From: Tranzscheliella williamsii | Taxonomy: Eukaryota > Basidiomycota > Ustilaginomycetes > Ustilaginales > Ustilaginaceae | Direction of reading: 5' to 3' | DNA length: 64,000 bases | Assembly: GCA_023212725.1 (NCBI GenBank) | Contig: JALBYF010000055.1 | Location: 1-64,000 of the forward strand | Part shown: one piece after another, positions 43,475-53,908 of the stretch | How positions within the stretch are numbered: the first letter of the stretch is position 1 | Layout of the letters: each line of letters opens with the position of its first letter | The notes under the pieces: generated by a model | What the model saw: only the letters and a program-made list of their open reading frames with translations | Database searches by the model: none | What the model was told of the DNA's origin: nothing | Program-made: the position numbers and the translations under genes

Positions 43475-46400
43475 CTACTTGATGCGCCACGTGAAGAGGA
43501 AGCCGATGAAGGCTGCGATGCCGACGAACCAGAAGCCAAGGTGGTAGTTGAAGGGCCACGCGTGGGCGGCGGGGCCGCCCTGGATCCCCTTGGCCCAGAC
43601 GAGACCGCCGATGATCGGGCCGATAAACCGGGCGGCGGAGGACGTGGTCTGGGCAAGCCCGTTGGCCAGCGGGGTCAGATGCGGCGGTGTCATGGCATTG
43701 ATCAGCACCGAGACCGCGGTGAACGCGCAGACGTTGGCCAGCCACCGCAGAGACGCGAACAGGATCATCCCGGTCATGACAAAGCCATCGGTCTCGGGAT
43801 GAAGCATCCCCCTGAGCAGAGGGAAGAGGACATAGCATGGCAGGTAGATCGCCGTTCCGAGCCGCAGCATTGCCAGATGCGAGAATTTGCCCTGCGGAGG
43901 ACCCACCTTGGGATAAAAGACAAACTGGAAGATGAGCTGGCAAAAGGCCATAGCGGCGATCAGCTGGGCAAAGTGGGTAGCCGTCAGTCCGAGACCGCCA
44001 GAGGGTTCGGGCGTGACCAAAAAGGCCATAAAGACCTGGTCGAAAGTAGACGAGTGGAAGGCCATGAGCCCATAGTGGGCGATGATGGCTGTCGGCAGCA
44101 GAGTAAAGAGCGAAACGGGAGGGGCTGCGCCTGCACCAGCAGCAGTCCGAGCACCGCTGATCGAAAAGGCGCCACTGCGGCGGTCAGGGGAGGGAGAGCC
44201 GGGAGCATGGCGTCGAGCAGACGGCACTGTAAGACTGTTGCGGTTCGAATGGCTTTCGGGAATACCGGCTAGAGTAGGATCCCACGCACCCTCTTGCCGC
44301 AGCTGGCCTCCTGCCGCGGCGCCTCCGAGAGAATTTTGGCTGGCCTCGATCGACGGAGACAGAGGATTGATGCCAGGAGATAGCAACGAAGTGTCGACAC
44401 CGGTATTAGCATACAGACTCGGCACCCTTCCGGTTGCACTCGATCGGCGCATCGATCGAGGACGCGACGAGGCGTGGGAACGACCTGCGTCGGAAAGCCC
44501 CGCTCTCGACAATTTTCGCTGCGCAAAGTTGAGCGGAGGCAGATGTCGAGGCGCCAGCAATGGAGAGTTTTCGCGCTGGCCGCGTTCTCCATCGTCGTCT
44601 TCTTCATCCATTTCATCAATCGAGTCGTTTACAACGCTGTCGTCTTCGAAGGCGTCGTGATCCGAGTAGTCCTCGTCCTCTTCGAAGACGTCTTCGTAGG
44701 CATCCTCTCCGTTGATGGCAGCAGCGACCCAGAGATCCGAGATGGTAAAGACTGAATCGTCTTGGGCAAGCAAGAACCTCTGTGCAAAGCTGAGCCCAGG
44801 CCGTTGTCCGATCTCCTCGAAGTCCGGGGCATACTGCGTTGTGGAGGAGAAAGAGGGCCGCCCGGGCCGGTTGTAGGCGAACGAACCGGTTCGCGATCCG
44901 CTGGTGAAGCGGTCATGTGTGGCTGGCGCAGCAGAGCTTTTGGACATGTGCCTTTCATAGCCATAAGCCGATCCACCGCCGAGGATGCCGCGCTGCCTCT
45001 CTTCGGTCCGCGAGAAGAGCCGTTGTCGAAGCTGATGGTCTGCACGCGAAAAGCCGGATTCATTGGCGTTGCTGGCCCCGCCATACTGCTGATTGTGCGT
45101 GATGACAGTGCCTTCGCTTTCACTGTCGATAGGGGACGGAGGCCCTCCTGTCTCGTCGTCCACCTGCTGGGTGAATGTGCGAGGTATCTTGTTGGTTGTC
45201 CCTTCATTCGGCGAAGGAGGCTCTTCACCCCCCGGCGTGTAGTGTCTCGACAAGCTGAGCTCAGATCCGGCCACGCTGCGGGAACCACTGAAATAGCCGC
45301 TGATGCGCTGACCAGCGCTTCGACCGAAGCTTCCCACTTGATTCGCAGCCCTCTCGATATCGATCTTTTCCGGCAGCTGGATGCTGCCTGTCCTTGGGCC
45401 ACCATCGTGGCCAAGGAAGAGCGAGAGGAAGGAACCGACCATCGTGAAGGCTGCTGCAACTAAACAAGGTAGGAGGTATGGGTAGTCTAAGAACAGCTGG
45501 CTGTTCCCGAACAGGCCGGGTAGTTTGTTGACAGGATGCTCCAGTACACCTCCCAAAATGGGCCCGATGATACCTCCCATACCCCAACAGAATCCCATGA
45601 GCGCGTAGGCTCGGCCCTCGTTGGTTTCGTCTGTGATATCTCGTATCGCACCCTTGGCCACCCCAACAGCGCCGTTAAAGAAGCCCTGCGCGAGTCGGAT
45701 CATGATGGCGGTTGCAAGATTCTTGGATGCACCAAAAAGCATCATTGTGACAGCATTGCCAAAGAGCGAGACCATAAGTACGAACCGCCGTCCCCGCTTG
45801 TCCGCCACCGAGGCCCACATGAGTGAGGTGAGAAACTGGGCAAAGAAGAAGCTGGCTGAGACAATACCGGCCCAGAAGCCGACCTCGCTTTCTCCTCCGA
45901 CGCCAAAGTCCTCGATCATGAAGAAGAGGAAAGGACCGGCTACACCGGCAGAGCTGAACTCGCCAAAGCAAACCAGGCAGAGCACGACAAATGGGAGGGT
46001 GGGGATGGGCGTTGAGAATGGATCTGGCTTTGTTGGCAACATCCGGGGGATCGAAGGTGTATCCGCCCCTTCTATCAATGCGTCGAGGTCGACGGTACTA
46101 TCTCCGTCTCCGCTGGGATGAACACTCGTAGTATGCGCTCTATGCAACGATCTCCAGTTGGGCCCAGCATCGCTTCCCGCCATCGAACCCTTGCGATGGG
46201 GGAAGACGCCCAGCGAAGCTCTCTGCAGCAGATTCTGTCGCTGCTGGCTGCTGGGAGTACGGCGCTTGAACGACAGTTTGCGGGGGTTGCCACTTCGTTG
46301 AGCGCCGCTGTATGCCGATACGCTGGGGCTCATGCTAACTTCACGGGCGCGCGCGAGATCTGGACCAGAGGCGGCATCCTCTCCCGCGTTACTGGTGAAG

Positions 46401-46756
46401 GGCGAAGGCGGGAGATGGATCATGCCGGGGCCGGATGCCCGGAAACCCTGACGCGCTGGCGCTGGCGCCTCGTGTGAACTTGTCGAGCCTGCATTATTCG
46501 CCAGCTCCTGCGACACGGAGCCATAATCTTTAGGCTTCATGGGGTCGGTCGAGTCCGAAGACTTGGCTTTCGACAAGGGATCAGGCGTCAGCGTTCCGGC
46601 AATGGTATTGGAGCCGATGCTAGATCGTGGTGGCTTGCTCGGCGAGTTGTCGCGAGACGACTGAATGTCGATGAGGTCGTCAGCGAACTGGATAGCGCGA
46701 GGGCTGAGGAGTGGCGCCGACAGACCTGGAGAACGGAGCGGATCCTGGTCAGCCAT
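43475..46756 (-). CDS. MFS transporter with very long central loop (ZIFL/YCR023C-like)
   Basis: An intronless 1,093-residue major facilitator. A cytosolic N-terminus of about 245 Ser/Pro-rich residues precedes helices 1-6 (from LPFVVLCLVCFGEFSSAGVA to AAAFTMVGSFLSLFLG), with motif A as WASVADKRGRRFVL. A hydrophilic loop of roughly 425 residues, rich in Ser, Arg and acidic clusters, separates these from helices 7-12 (SLFTLLPTAIIAHYGLMAF onward). The protein ends directly after the last helix with FLFTWRIK. The helix sequences resemble the tetracycline/ZIF-like group that includes yeast YCR023C, whose substrates are not settled. The loop probably carries regulatory phosphorylation sites. The ATG at 46756 (MADQDPLRSPGL) is the only sensible start. 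Confidence 0.88.
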   Translation of the reverse strand: MADQDPLRSPGLSAPLLSPRAIQFADDLIDIQSSRDNSPSKPPRSSIGSNTIAGTLTPDPLSKAKSSDSTDPMKPKDYGSVSQELANNAGSTSSHEAPAPARQGFRASGPGMIHLPPSPFTSNAGEDAASGPDLARAREVSMSPSVSAYSGAQRSGNPRKLSFKRRTPSSQQRQNLLQRASLGVFPHRKGSMAGSDAGPNWRSLHRAHTTSVHPSGDGDSTVDLDALIEGADTPSIPRMLPTKPDPFSTPIPTLPFVVLCLVCFGEFSSAGVAGPFLFFMIEDFGVGGESEVGFWAGIVSASFFFAQFLTSLMWASVADKRGRRFVLMVSLFGNAVTMMLFGASKNLATAIMIRLAQGFFNGAVGVAKGAIRDITDETNEGRAYALMGFCWGMGGIIGPILGGVLEHPVNKLPGLFGNSQLFLDYPYLLPCLVAAAFTMVGSFLSLFLGHDGGPRTGSIQLPEKIDIERAANQVGSFGRSAGQRISGYFSGSRSVAGSELSLSRHYTPGGEEPPSPNEGTTNKIPRTFTQQVDDETGGPPSPIDSESEGTVITHNQQYGGASNANESGFSRADHQLRQRLFSRTEERQRGILGGGSAYGYERHMSKSSAAPATHDRFTSGSRTGSFAYNRPGRPSFSSTTQYAPDFEEIGQRPGLSFAQRFLLAQDDSVFTISDLWVAAAINGEDAYEDVFEEDEDYSDHDAFEDDSVVNDSIDEMDEEDDDGERGQRENSPLLAPRHLPPLNFAQRKLSRAGLSDAGRSHASSRPRSMRRSSATGRVPSLYANTGVDTSLLSPGINPLSPSIEASQNSLGGAAAGGQLRQEGAWDPTLAGIPESHSNRNSLTVPSARRHAPGSPSPDRRSGAFSISGARTAAGAGAAPPVSLFTLLPTAIIAHYGLMAFHSSTFDQVFMAFLVTPEPSGGLGLTATHFAQLIAAMAFCQLIFQFVFYPKVGPPQGKFSHLAMLRLGTAIYLPCYVLFPLLRGMLHPETDGFVMTGMILFASLRWLANVCAFTAVSVLINAMTPPHLTPLANGLAQTTSSAARFIGPIIGGLVWAKGIQGGPAAHAWPFNYHLGFWFVGIAAFIGFLFTWRIK

Positions 46757-48793
46757 CTTGCAGCGGGAGTGACCACTAGCAGGGAGTTAATATAGGATGT
46801 GTGCCAGTGCCGGACCTGCGTGCTTCCAATGAGAAGATGAGGTCGAGGTAGGACTTGACCAATGGCGACTCAGGCGGCCAAAAGAGGCGATTGCAGAAAG
46901 TGGTCAAATGTCGACAAGTTCCGCGTCGTGCAGGTGGGATGCCTGACGTGCAGCTCTGCGTTCGCTAAGTCGACCGCTCGACTTACTAGCACCGACGATC
47001 CCCACCCAAAGGCAGCACTTTTTCAATAACCAAACGAAACCAAGCATGCAGGGATGTCGATCCACCAGTTTCCTAACGCCCAGTCGCATGACCTGAAGTC
47101 ATAGACAACCATACAGGCTTGACGAGCGACGACGCAGCGAACCTAGAACTAGACATCACAAGGGCAAAGGGCACAGCTAGACTGCAGCTAGACCCACCAA
47201 TGAATGGACTTTGGACGCTGCTTGCGCGTCGAGACGCGGTCCTTTTCTCTTTTACGCTAGTGCGCCTGCCCGCCACCCTTTTGTCGACGCGTATTGTGTG
47301 TATGACGAGACTTGCCTTCGAGCGAAAATGTAACACAAGCTTACGCAGTCAGCCCACCTCTCTCTGACTGTGGCTGCCGTTTCACAAGGCCTACAAAGCG
47401 ACGGATGACAGTAAGCACCGGATCTCAGACATGGTCCGTCAAAGGCAACACCCGCCAAGCAAAGCCTGCGGGGCTCGGGAGGGCGCCTTCGAATGTCACC
47501 TGTAGAGCGTGCGGGAAGCGACATGACAGCCACTGGGCTAGTTTCGGCAACAAGGCTCGCCGACGGACCTGCTCGAATGGACAGACACACCAAGACCCAC
47601 TGCGCCCTGCCAGAGGGCAACATGATCAGTAGTTGATGCCTCTACGCGGCGCAGTGTGCGGCGCAGAGGGCACAACCATGTTTGGGTGGGTCGAGGGCAG
47701 TAGGCCGAAAATCCTACGGAAAGGGGTTCAAACACGAGCTAAAAGGGAAGGGTGAATGGCACGCAATCGCCTGGTATTCGCCGAACCGATAGGTTTCTGA
47801 CCATCGCTATACTTGGAACGGCGGTATCGATCTTCATAGCGGTCATGAGTTGGTTGATTACTCTGTCAGTGCGATCTGCGGATAGAACCTTGAAAGTACC
47901 GCATCCCGTCTGATCTGCGACGTTAAGCAGGGGTATCGTCTGGCCGCGGGATCGGTAGTGTTAGATTGTTCTGAGGGGCATCGCCGATGTACAAACCCGA
48001 TGGTCCTTCAAATTGTGATTTTGGCGACATACACGCTTCATCATGTGGAGTCGAACACGGACGACGCGAAGAACACATCTTTACGCGCTGGTGTGGGCGA
48101 GAATTTTGGCGTTGGCGTGTGAGTTGAAATGACATTCCACCCGCAATAGTCACGCTCTCATCCGTCTGGCCAACGGAGCTCAGCTCGACATTCATGATTG
48201 CATCTCGTTCCTCTCACAGGCCCGTTGACAATCCATCACGACCCTCATCACGACATCCATCTTACCATCACCGCGTAGCCCTACCTCTTTACTTTTTCTT
48301 ATAGCAACTTTACTTTGGACACAGCACACTCACCGAAGCAGAGTCCATTCTCATCCTGTCTATCACTTCATCATCGCCATCGCTTCACTTCAGCGTTGCA
48401 TCGGCATACATTCAACCATTCAACTGACCCTACCGGCACATCTACGCGTATATTTCCTAGATCTTATACGTTCAGTCGCCCTGTCACGCGTGACGAACAG
48501 CCTACTTAATCCCTTTCTTTAACTACATCGTTCCTGAACGGTGTCGCTCGGCGTCAGCTTGAGCGTTTGCTTCCTCAGCAACATTAGTCTCAATCGGCTC
48601 CTTTCCTCTATCTCGCAGCACAAAGGCGGTCGAACTCTTGGGGCTGTCTCCTATGACCCCCACTGTTTGCTTGCGGTGGACGTGAAATAGTCACGGCTTC
48701 TGGCAATCCAGGCTCTGGCTTCGTTCGACGGTCTAGCCAACGCTCGTACCCGGACGCATCTCTCTCGCCACGAGATACGACAATACTGCCGCG
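46757..48793. promoter_or_regulatory. Divergent promoter region, MFS / Ams2-like gene
   Basis: A 2.0 kb spacer between outward-facing genes. Besides the 5S-like relic listed separately, it contains a pyrimidine-rich part (48230-48650) typical of a long 5' leader for the plus-strand gene. No other coding or RNA features were recognised. Confidence 0.5.
47871..47985 (+). pseudogene. Degenerate 5S rRNA copy
   Basis: Positions 47887-47944 match the conserved 5' half and internal control region of fungal 5S rRNA: ACCTTGAAAG, then ACCGCATCCCGTC, then GATCTGCGA, GTTAAGCAG and GTATCGTCTGG, in the correct order and spacing. Upstream of 47887 and downstream of 47945 the similarity fades, and the expected 3' half (GTACTAGGATGGGTGACC-like) is not recognisable. 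No clean T-run terminator follows. It is best read as a dispersed 5S pseudogene or a 5S-derived retroelement head; a divergent functional 5S is less likely. Confidence 0.75.
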
Positions 48794-51700
48794 ATGGGCA
48801 GCCACGGTACCAGCATGGATGGTAAGTAGATCTCTTGCGTGCGATTGCCCCGGATCGGCTGAGGTTGCACATTGCCCCTCGACATCGTTTCACTGACGCT
48901 TCCTATCTGTTCTCAACATTATAGTCAAGGTCCTCTATACCTTGGATTCGAGCCCCCACCATACCATGGTGGCGAGACTCGGGCGTCCCATCCCCGTCGA
49001 AGTGATCATCCCGAACATCTCACCACATTCGCCGCTTAGTTCCAGCGACTACTATCCATCCCACCTCCACCAGTCACGCCAAATCCGCTTTGGACGCATC
49101 GCTCTCAAGACCTGCCTTGGCGTCGTCTGCATGGCCAGTCCTGAGCTTTTGCCTGACGGCAAGAAAGACTTCATCATCTACGCGGTCGACCCTGAGGAAA
49201 CTCTTCGCGCCAATCAGACCCGTTCCCCAAGCGGTTCTCGCGGTCATTCTGCAACGACACGATCTCCATCCAACCCGTTGCGTGATCGCTCTGAACCTGG
49301 CCCTAGCAAGCTCAACACTAGTCCTACTCATTCCAAAGAAGCAACCCCGACCTCTATCTTTGTCGGCAAGGGATTTTTCAATTGGGCTCTCGATGAAGAA
49401 GGAGAAGGCGAAACCACGGTCACTGGTCGCGTTCGATCTGACGGCAGAAGATTGAGGTACGAGAACGATCGCGAGTTCGAGGAGGACATTAATGTGCTCG
49501 AGGTTGTCATCAAGTTGAAGGAATCTCAGGCCAGAAGTAAGGACAAATATTTCAATCTTGTTCGTGGCCTCTCTTCTAGCGCTAGCAGCAATCCTGTCAC
49601 GCGGCCATCCAACAGCTTCAGCACCAACGTTCATTCGCCTTCTTTCTCCGCCAGCTCTCGATCTCGCACCTCCAGGCTTAAAGGCCCCGAGTCCAGAACG
49701 ACACCAGAAATCTCTCTACGCTCGGAGCCTGACTACCCCGGCTCGAAGCCCCACCCAAGCGGAATGGGTATCCGTAGATCTTCTGGACGTGTCACCAGCT
49801 TAAGCAGACAGCGCGCCAGTTCGCCTATCGAGGTTAGCTCTCGAAGGTCTTCCGAGGTCAACTCACCTGTCGTATCATCACCCACTGGCGACACGGCTCA
49901 GCCTCTGGAAACGGCCTCTACTGCCGCTGCTGTGGCAGCAGCAGCAGCTGCTAACCCACAGACACTGCAATTGCTTACTATCCTGCACAGTCTCCAGCAA
50001 AGGACTACAAAGTCAGCCCCTGAGCCGGCGCAACAGGCACAACTTGAGACCTTGCTGCAACAGGTAGCTCAGGCTCTAGGCACGTCTTCAGACCAGCAAC
50101 CTGCTGCAGAAGTAGTAGCCGACAGTCCTGGTGCTTCGAAGCGAGTGCTTGAAGACGCTTCTGCTTCAAATGCGACAAGTCCTGTCTCGCCAGTCAAGGG
50201 TTTATCATCCACGACACTTGCACAGGCTGACATATCTGGCAAGGAGAATCAACCGGCAGACCATGCTCAGCGTTCCGCCGCCAATGCAAAGGCCACCCCG
50301 GATAGCACGGCAGGCCAGAAGCTTTTCAAGAATTTGGCATCCGATGAGGACGACCACCCTAGCCCGAATGGCGCTCGAAGGGACACCACGGACGGGTCCA
50401 ACCGCATTTGCTACAATTGCGGCACTGATGTGCCTACAACCTGGCGGCTCCTCAGGCTGCCCGCTGGTTCCATCGTCAACAACCCTATCGCGGAGAAGCC
50501 ACCAAGCGGCAATGGCGATGCGTTCGGCAACGGCGGTGGTAACGCCGATGATTGTGGAGTTGATCCGGGATGGAGACCACGATACGCTGATGAAAGCGGG
50601 CCTATCGAGACTGATGGCGAAACAAAATGGTCTGCTTGCAATCCTTGCGGTTTGTATTTTCAAAAGTGGAACAACTCTCGCCCTGAATACGTCTGGAGGA
50701 AGGAACATGCCACCAAGGCATACAGAGAACGGAAAGCTCAGGCTGAAGCCCTGAAGCGAAAGGGAGAGTCTTCCGAACGAACCGGACCGACGGTCAAGCG
50801 TCTGAAGGTGTCGATTTCCGAGGCCGAGGTGACTTCACCGTACAGCATGTCTACTCCCACCGGGCCCCTTTCCACAACCACGCCTGGCGACAAGTGCTTG
50901 ACAGACGGCGCTTCGCCACTGCTAGACGCCGGTACGCCAGCTTCAGCTTCTGGGCGAAAGTCAAGTATGCCTCGAACGCTGAGCGAGGCCTGCCAAAGAG
51001 ATGCTGAAAAGCTCGAGTCAGAGCGTCACAGCAAGAAGAAAGATAAGGAGAATGAGAGGGAAAAGCAACTCTGCAAGAAACAAGCGGATCGAGAGTATGT
51101 CCTCGACGAAAGCACAGGCAAATGGCGAAGCCGCAGAAGCATGCGTGAGAATCCCGAAGGCAAAAGGCCGGGCAGACCCAAAGGTTCGGTGAAAGTTCCA
51201 CAGAACTACAAGGCCAACCGAAAAGATGGATCGTCGAGCAGCAGCAAGTCCAATAGCCCCGCTATTGCACTCACGCCCTCTGCTGACGGGTCGACCTCGT
51301 CTAACCAGCGATTGCAGCCCCAATCGCAAGCTTCCAACAATCAGCAGCGCGGGGAAGAGCAGGCCTCAGACGGGCAACCGCAGCAGCAGTTGTTTCGGGC
51401 TCCCCTACCACCGCAGGCAAAGTCGACTCAGAGCGCAAGGACGGTCAACTTCGCTCAGTCAAGCCCAGTACGCCCTTCGATGAACGCCAGTTCTATGCAG
51501 CCCGACATGACAAGCTTCACACAGCTCGGTATGGGCTTCTTCGAGAGTCCATCCAGAGATGTTCGGTTTCGAGTTCCAAGCTACCTGATGAACTCGAGCC
51601 CGGGAACCATGCTCGATACTTTGATGAGCGAAGCTGATTTCGATTTCGAGGAACTAGGTCCTCTAGGTGCTCTGCAGACGCCAGGCTCATTACTCGGCAG

Positions 51701-53567
51701 CGTTGGCCGCAACGGGCAACGAACGCCTACATCTGTAAGACGAAGTCCGCGAAAAAATCCTCACGGAACCATCTCTGGCCAGAATCCGTATGCATCGCCA
51801 GTCGGACAATGTCCAGCAAGCCCCTCTTTTGGCCGAGTGATGTCGGCGCGCGTCACCAGCCGCCTGCCATCCTCACCAAGTCGTCTAGGAACTGCTCCTT
51901 CCTCCAATGACAGTCCGGTGACACGTAGCAGAACCAAATCCGGGCAAGAAGTCCTTCATCCAGCACTCTTCACTTCAAGCGACGGCGCCGGTCGCCATGA
52001 TGGCAAGTCGAGCAGCAATGTGACTTCACCCGCATCGCCGTCAGAAAAGACAGCGGCTGGAAAGGGCAACCTGTCAACTAGCAAGATCGCATCGGTTGCG
52101 GCTACAAAGCAAGGAGGCAAGTCGAATTCCGCCTCGTCAACACTCACGAAGGGCAAATTGTCCCAGCAGAGGATTATCGACGCTGCTGGGAAGGAAACGT
52201 TTGCAAAAGCGGCCGAGCGGTCTACACGTAACCAGTCTGTTGGATTGGATGTTGACATGGACGGTGTTGACGAGGACAATGAACTTGAAGCACGCTTTAT
52301 TAAAGGGCCTTTCCGGAATGCCAACGGCACCGGCACCAGCCGCGAGGACTCGGCTGGGCTTCCGTCTTGCCCACCTTCGCCAACGTTGTCCCGCGTAAGC
52401 CGCAAGTTTGTTCGCAACTCGAGCAACAGTAGCGCCAATTCCTCGGCCAGCATGGGTCTGCAGAACGGACGGGCCAAACTAGACCAGCTCGATCTGCCTC
52501 CCAGCAGCCCCAACTTTGACCATCCTACCACGGACTCGAATGCTATTGAAGTCGACGGATGGGGGCGCACGCCGAGCATGCGAGAGATTTTCCCGACCCC
52601 GAGCGACCTTGACTGGCCAAGCGACGGCTCACCTACGGAGGACGTTGAAATGGAGGACAAGCCTCCCAAATCGCGCTCCGATGTCAACCCAACGCAGAAA
52701 GCGGCAACATCAGTGCCGAGCTCAAAGGACAGCACCGAGCTGGCAGTGCAAGAACGACTTCAAGTGCCAGCGCGACGGCGACCGTTGCCTGCTACAGTAG
52801 AGGACGCTTCGTCTTCCGTTTCCGGCTCCTCGCCCGCTCCGTCGGACGACTCTCCCGAGGCGTCGAACACCAATTTTTTTGACCTGCTAGAAGATCCGTA
52901 CGGCATTCTTGCCGCGTCAGGATTCGGCATCAACGCTGATGGTGGACTCAGCAGTCTCGAGATACCTGTCCCCAACGATGGCGTCCTCACACCGACCGCA
53001 TCTGGTGGGCCACAGCAGCCGGCGATCTCAGCCGACGCTTTCAGTGAGATCCAATTGCATCAGGCACTTGAATTCGGAAACCAGCTGGCGGAGTTCAACC
53101 AGGCAGGTGGTGCTGGTGTTGCCGCCCATGTGCTCGGCAGCGGAGCAGGCGCAGCCGCAGTGCAGCTTTCGAACGGCGAAGCGGAGGGCAGCACCGTCGT
53201 CACCAAGGCAGCATCGCCCTCGGCAGCGATTTCGACGGTGATTCCCGGTCTGGACGCCAGCTTCCTCTCTTCGCTGCCCCCCGAGCTTTCCGGCATCTTT
53301 GCCTCGCCGAAGAAGCCTCTGCCGCCGCAGATTGTCGAGATCCTCACGTCGCCGCGCAAGCCCAAGGCTGGCGGCAAGGACGGCTCGGCGGCCTCGTCGC
53401 CGGGGGCATCCGGCACGCGCGCCCTCGGCTCCCCCTCGAAGATGGCACTGGTTGCCTCGAATCACGACTTTATCGCCGAAAACGCCAACGCCGAGGCCGA
53501 TTTCAGCGCACTCTTCAACAATCCCGACATCCAGGCCATGCTCGCCGAGTTCGGCGCCTCAGCGTGA
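48794..53567 (+). CDS. Ams2/Spt21-like GATA zinc-finger protein
   Basis: Two exons are proposed: 48794-48821 (encoding MGSHGTSMD) and 48925-53567, with a 103-nt GTAAGT...TATAG intron. The protein is 1,556 residues. Residues 10 to about 200 resemble the Ams2/Spt21 N-terminal domain: VKVLYTLD, then RIALKTCLGVVCMASPELLP, then GKGFFNWALDE, TVTGRV and the coiled end. A GATA-like finger begins near residue 504, with CYNC and CNPCGLYFQKWN separated by 72 residues instead of about 17. An AT-hook-like RPGRPKGS lies near 757. The rest is low-complexity with a Gln/Ala-rich stretch. In Schizosaccharomyces pombe, Ams2 activates core histone genes in S phase; in budding yeast, Spt21 does a related job without a GATA finger. 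A role in histone transcription is therefore inferred. The exon 1 ATG is preferred because the ATG at 48966 would cut into the N-terminal domain. Confidence 0.83.
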
Positions 53568-53908
53568 GCGGTCCGCGTGCCGCCTCTGCTTCCGTCCGCG
53601 CACTCCGCAATGATGTTTTCCACTTTCTTAGCGTGTGACTTCTGTGCCGCTGTCCGTGCTGCTTGTCCGTGCGTCTGGCTGCAGCGCGTCCCTACCATTT
53701 GCCGCTTGAGTACAGGACGGCCATGCTCACAATCGACGCCGCAGTCGGTCAGCGAGATCACATACGGAACAGACACAGGAGGGGGGAAGATGGGCAGAGG
53801 GCCAGCCTCTTTTGGTTTACGGGATGCGTAGCGATGCGGATGCAGATGCGGATGCGGAGCGGCGTGAATGTGGACTGCGGGAGCGGGGAGGCGGCGCGAC
53901 ACGGATGA
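53568..53908. other. Convergent spacer with GATGCG-type repeat
   Basis: 341 bases between the stops of the Ams2-like and VPS9 genes. Positions 53820-53862 consist of imperfect tandem copies of the hexamer GATGCG/GATGCA. No gene was seen. Confidence 0.6.

Noticed and set aside
44762..45463. Plus-strand frame opposite the large MFS gene
   Set aside because: No domain; overlaps conserved membrane helices on the other strand.
48942..48968. Non-ATG (TTG) start for the Ams2-like gene
   Set aside because: A normal ATG exon at 48794-48821 with GTAAGT donor joins in frame and restores the conserved VKVLYTLD strand.
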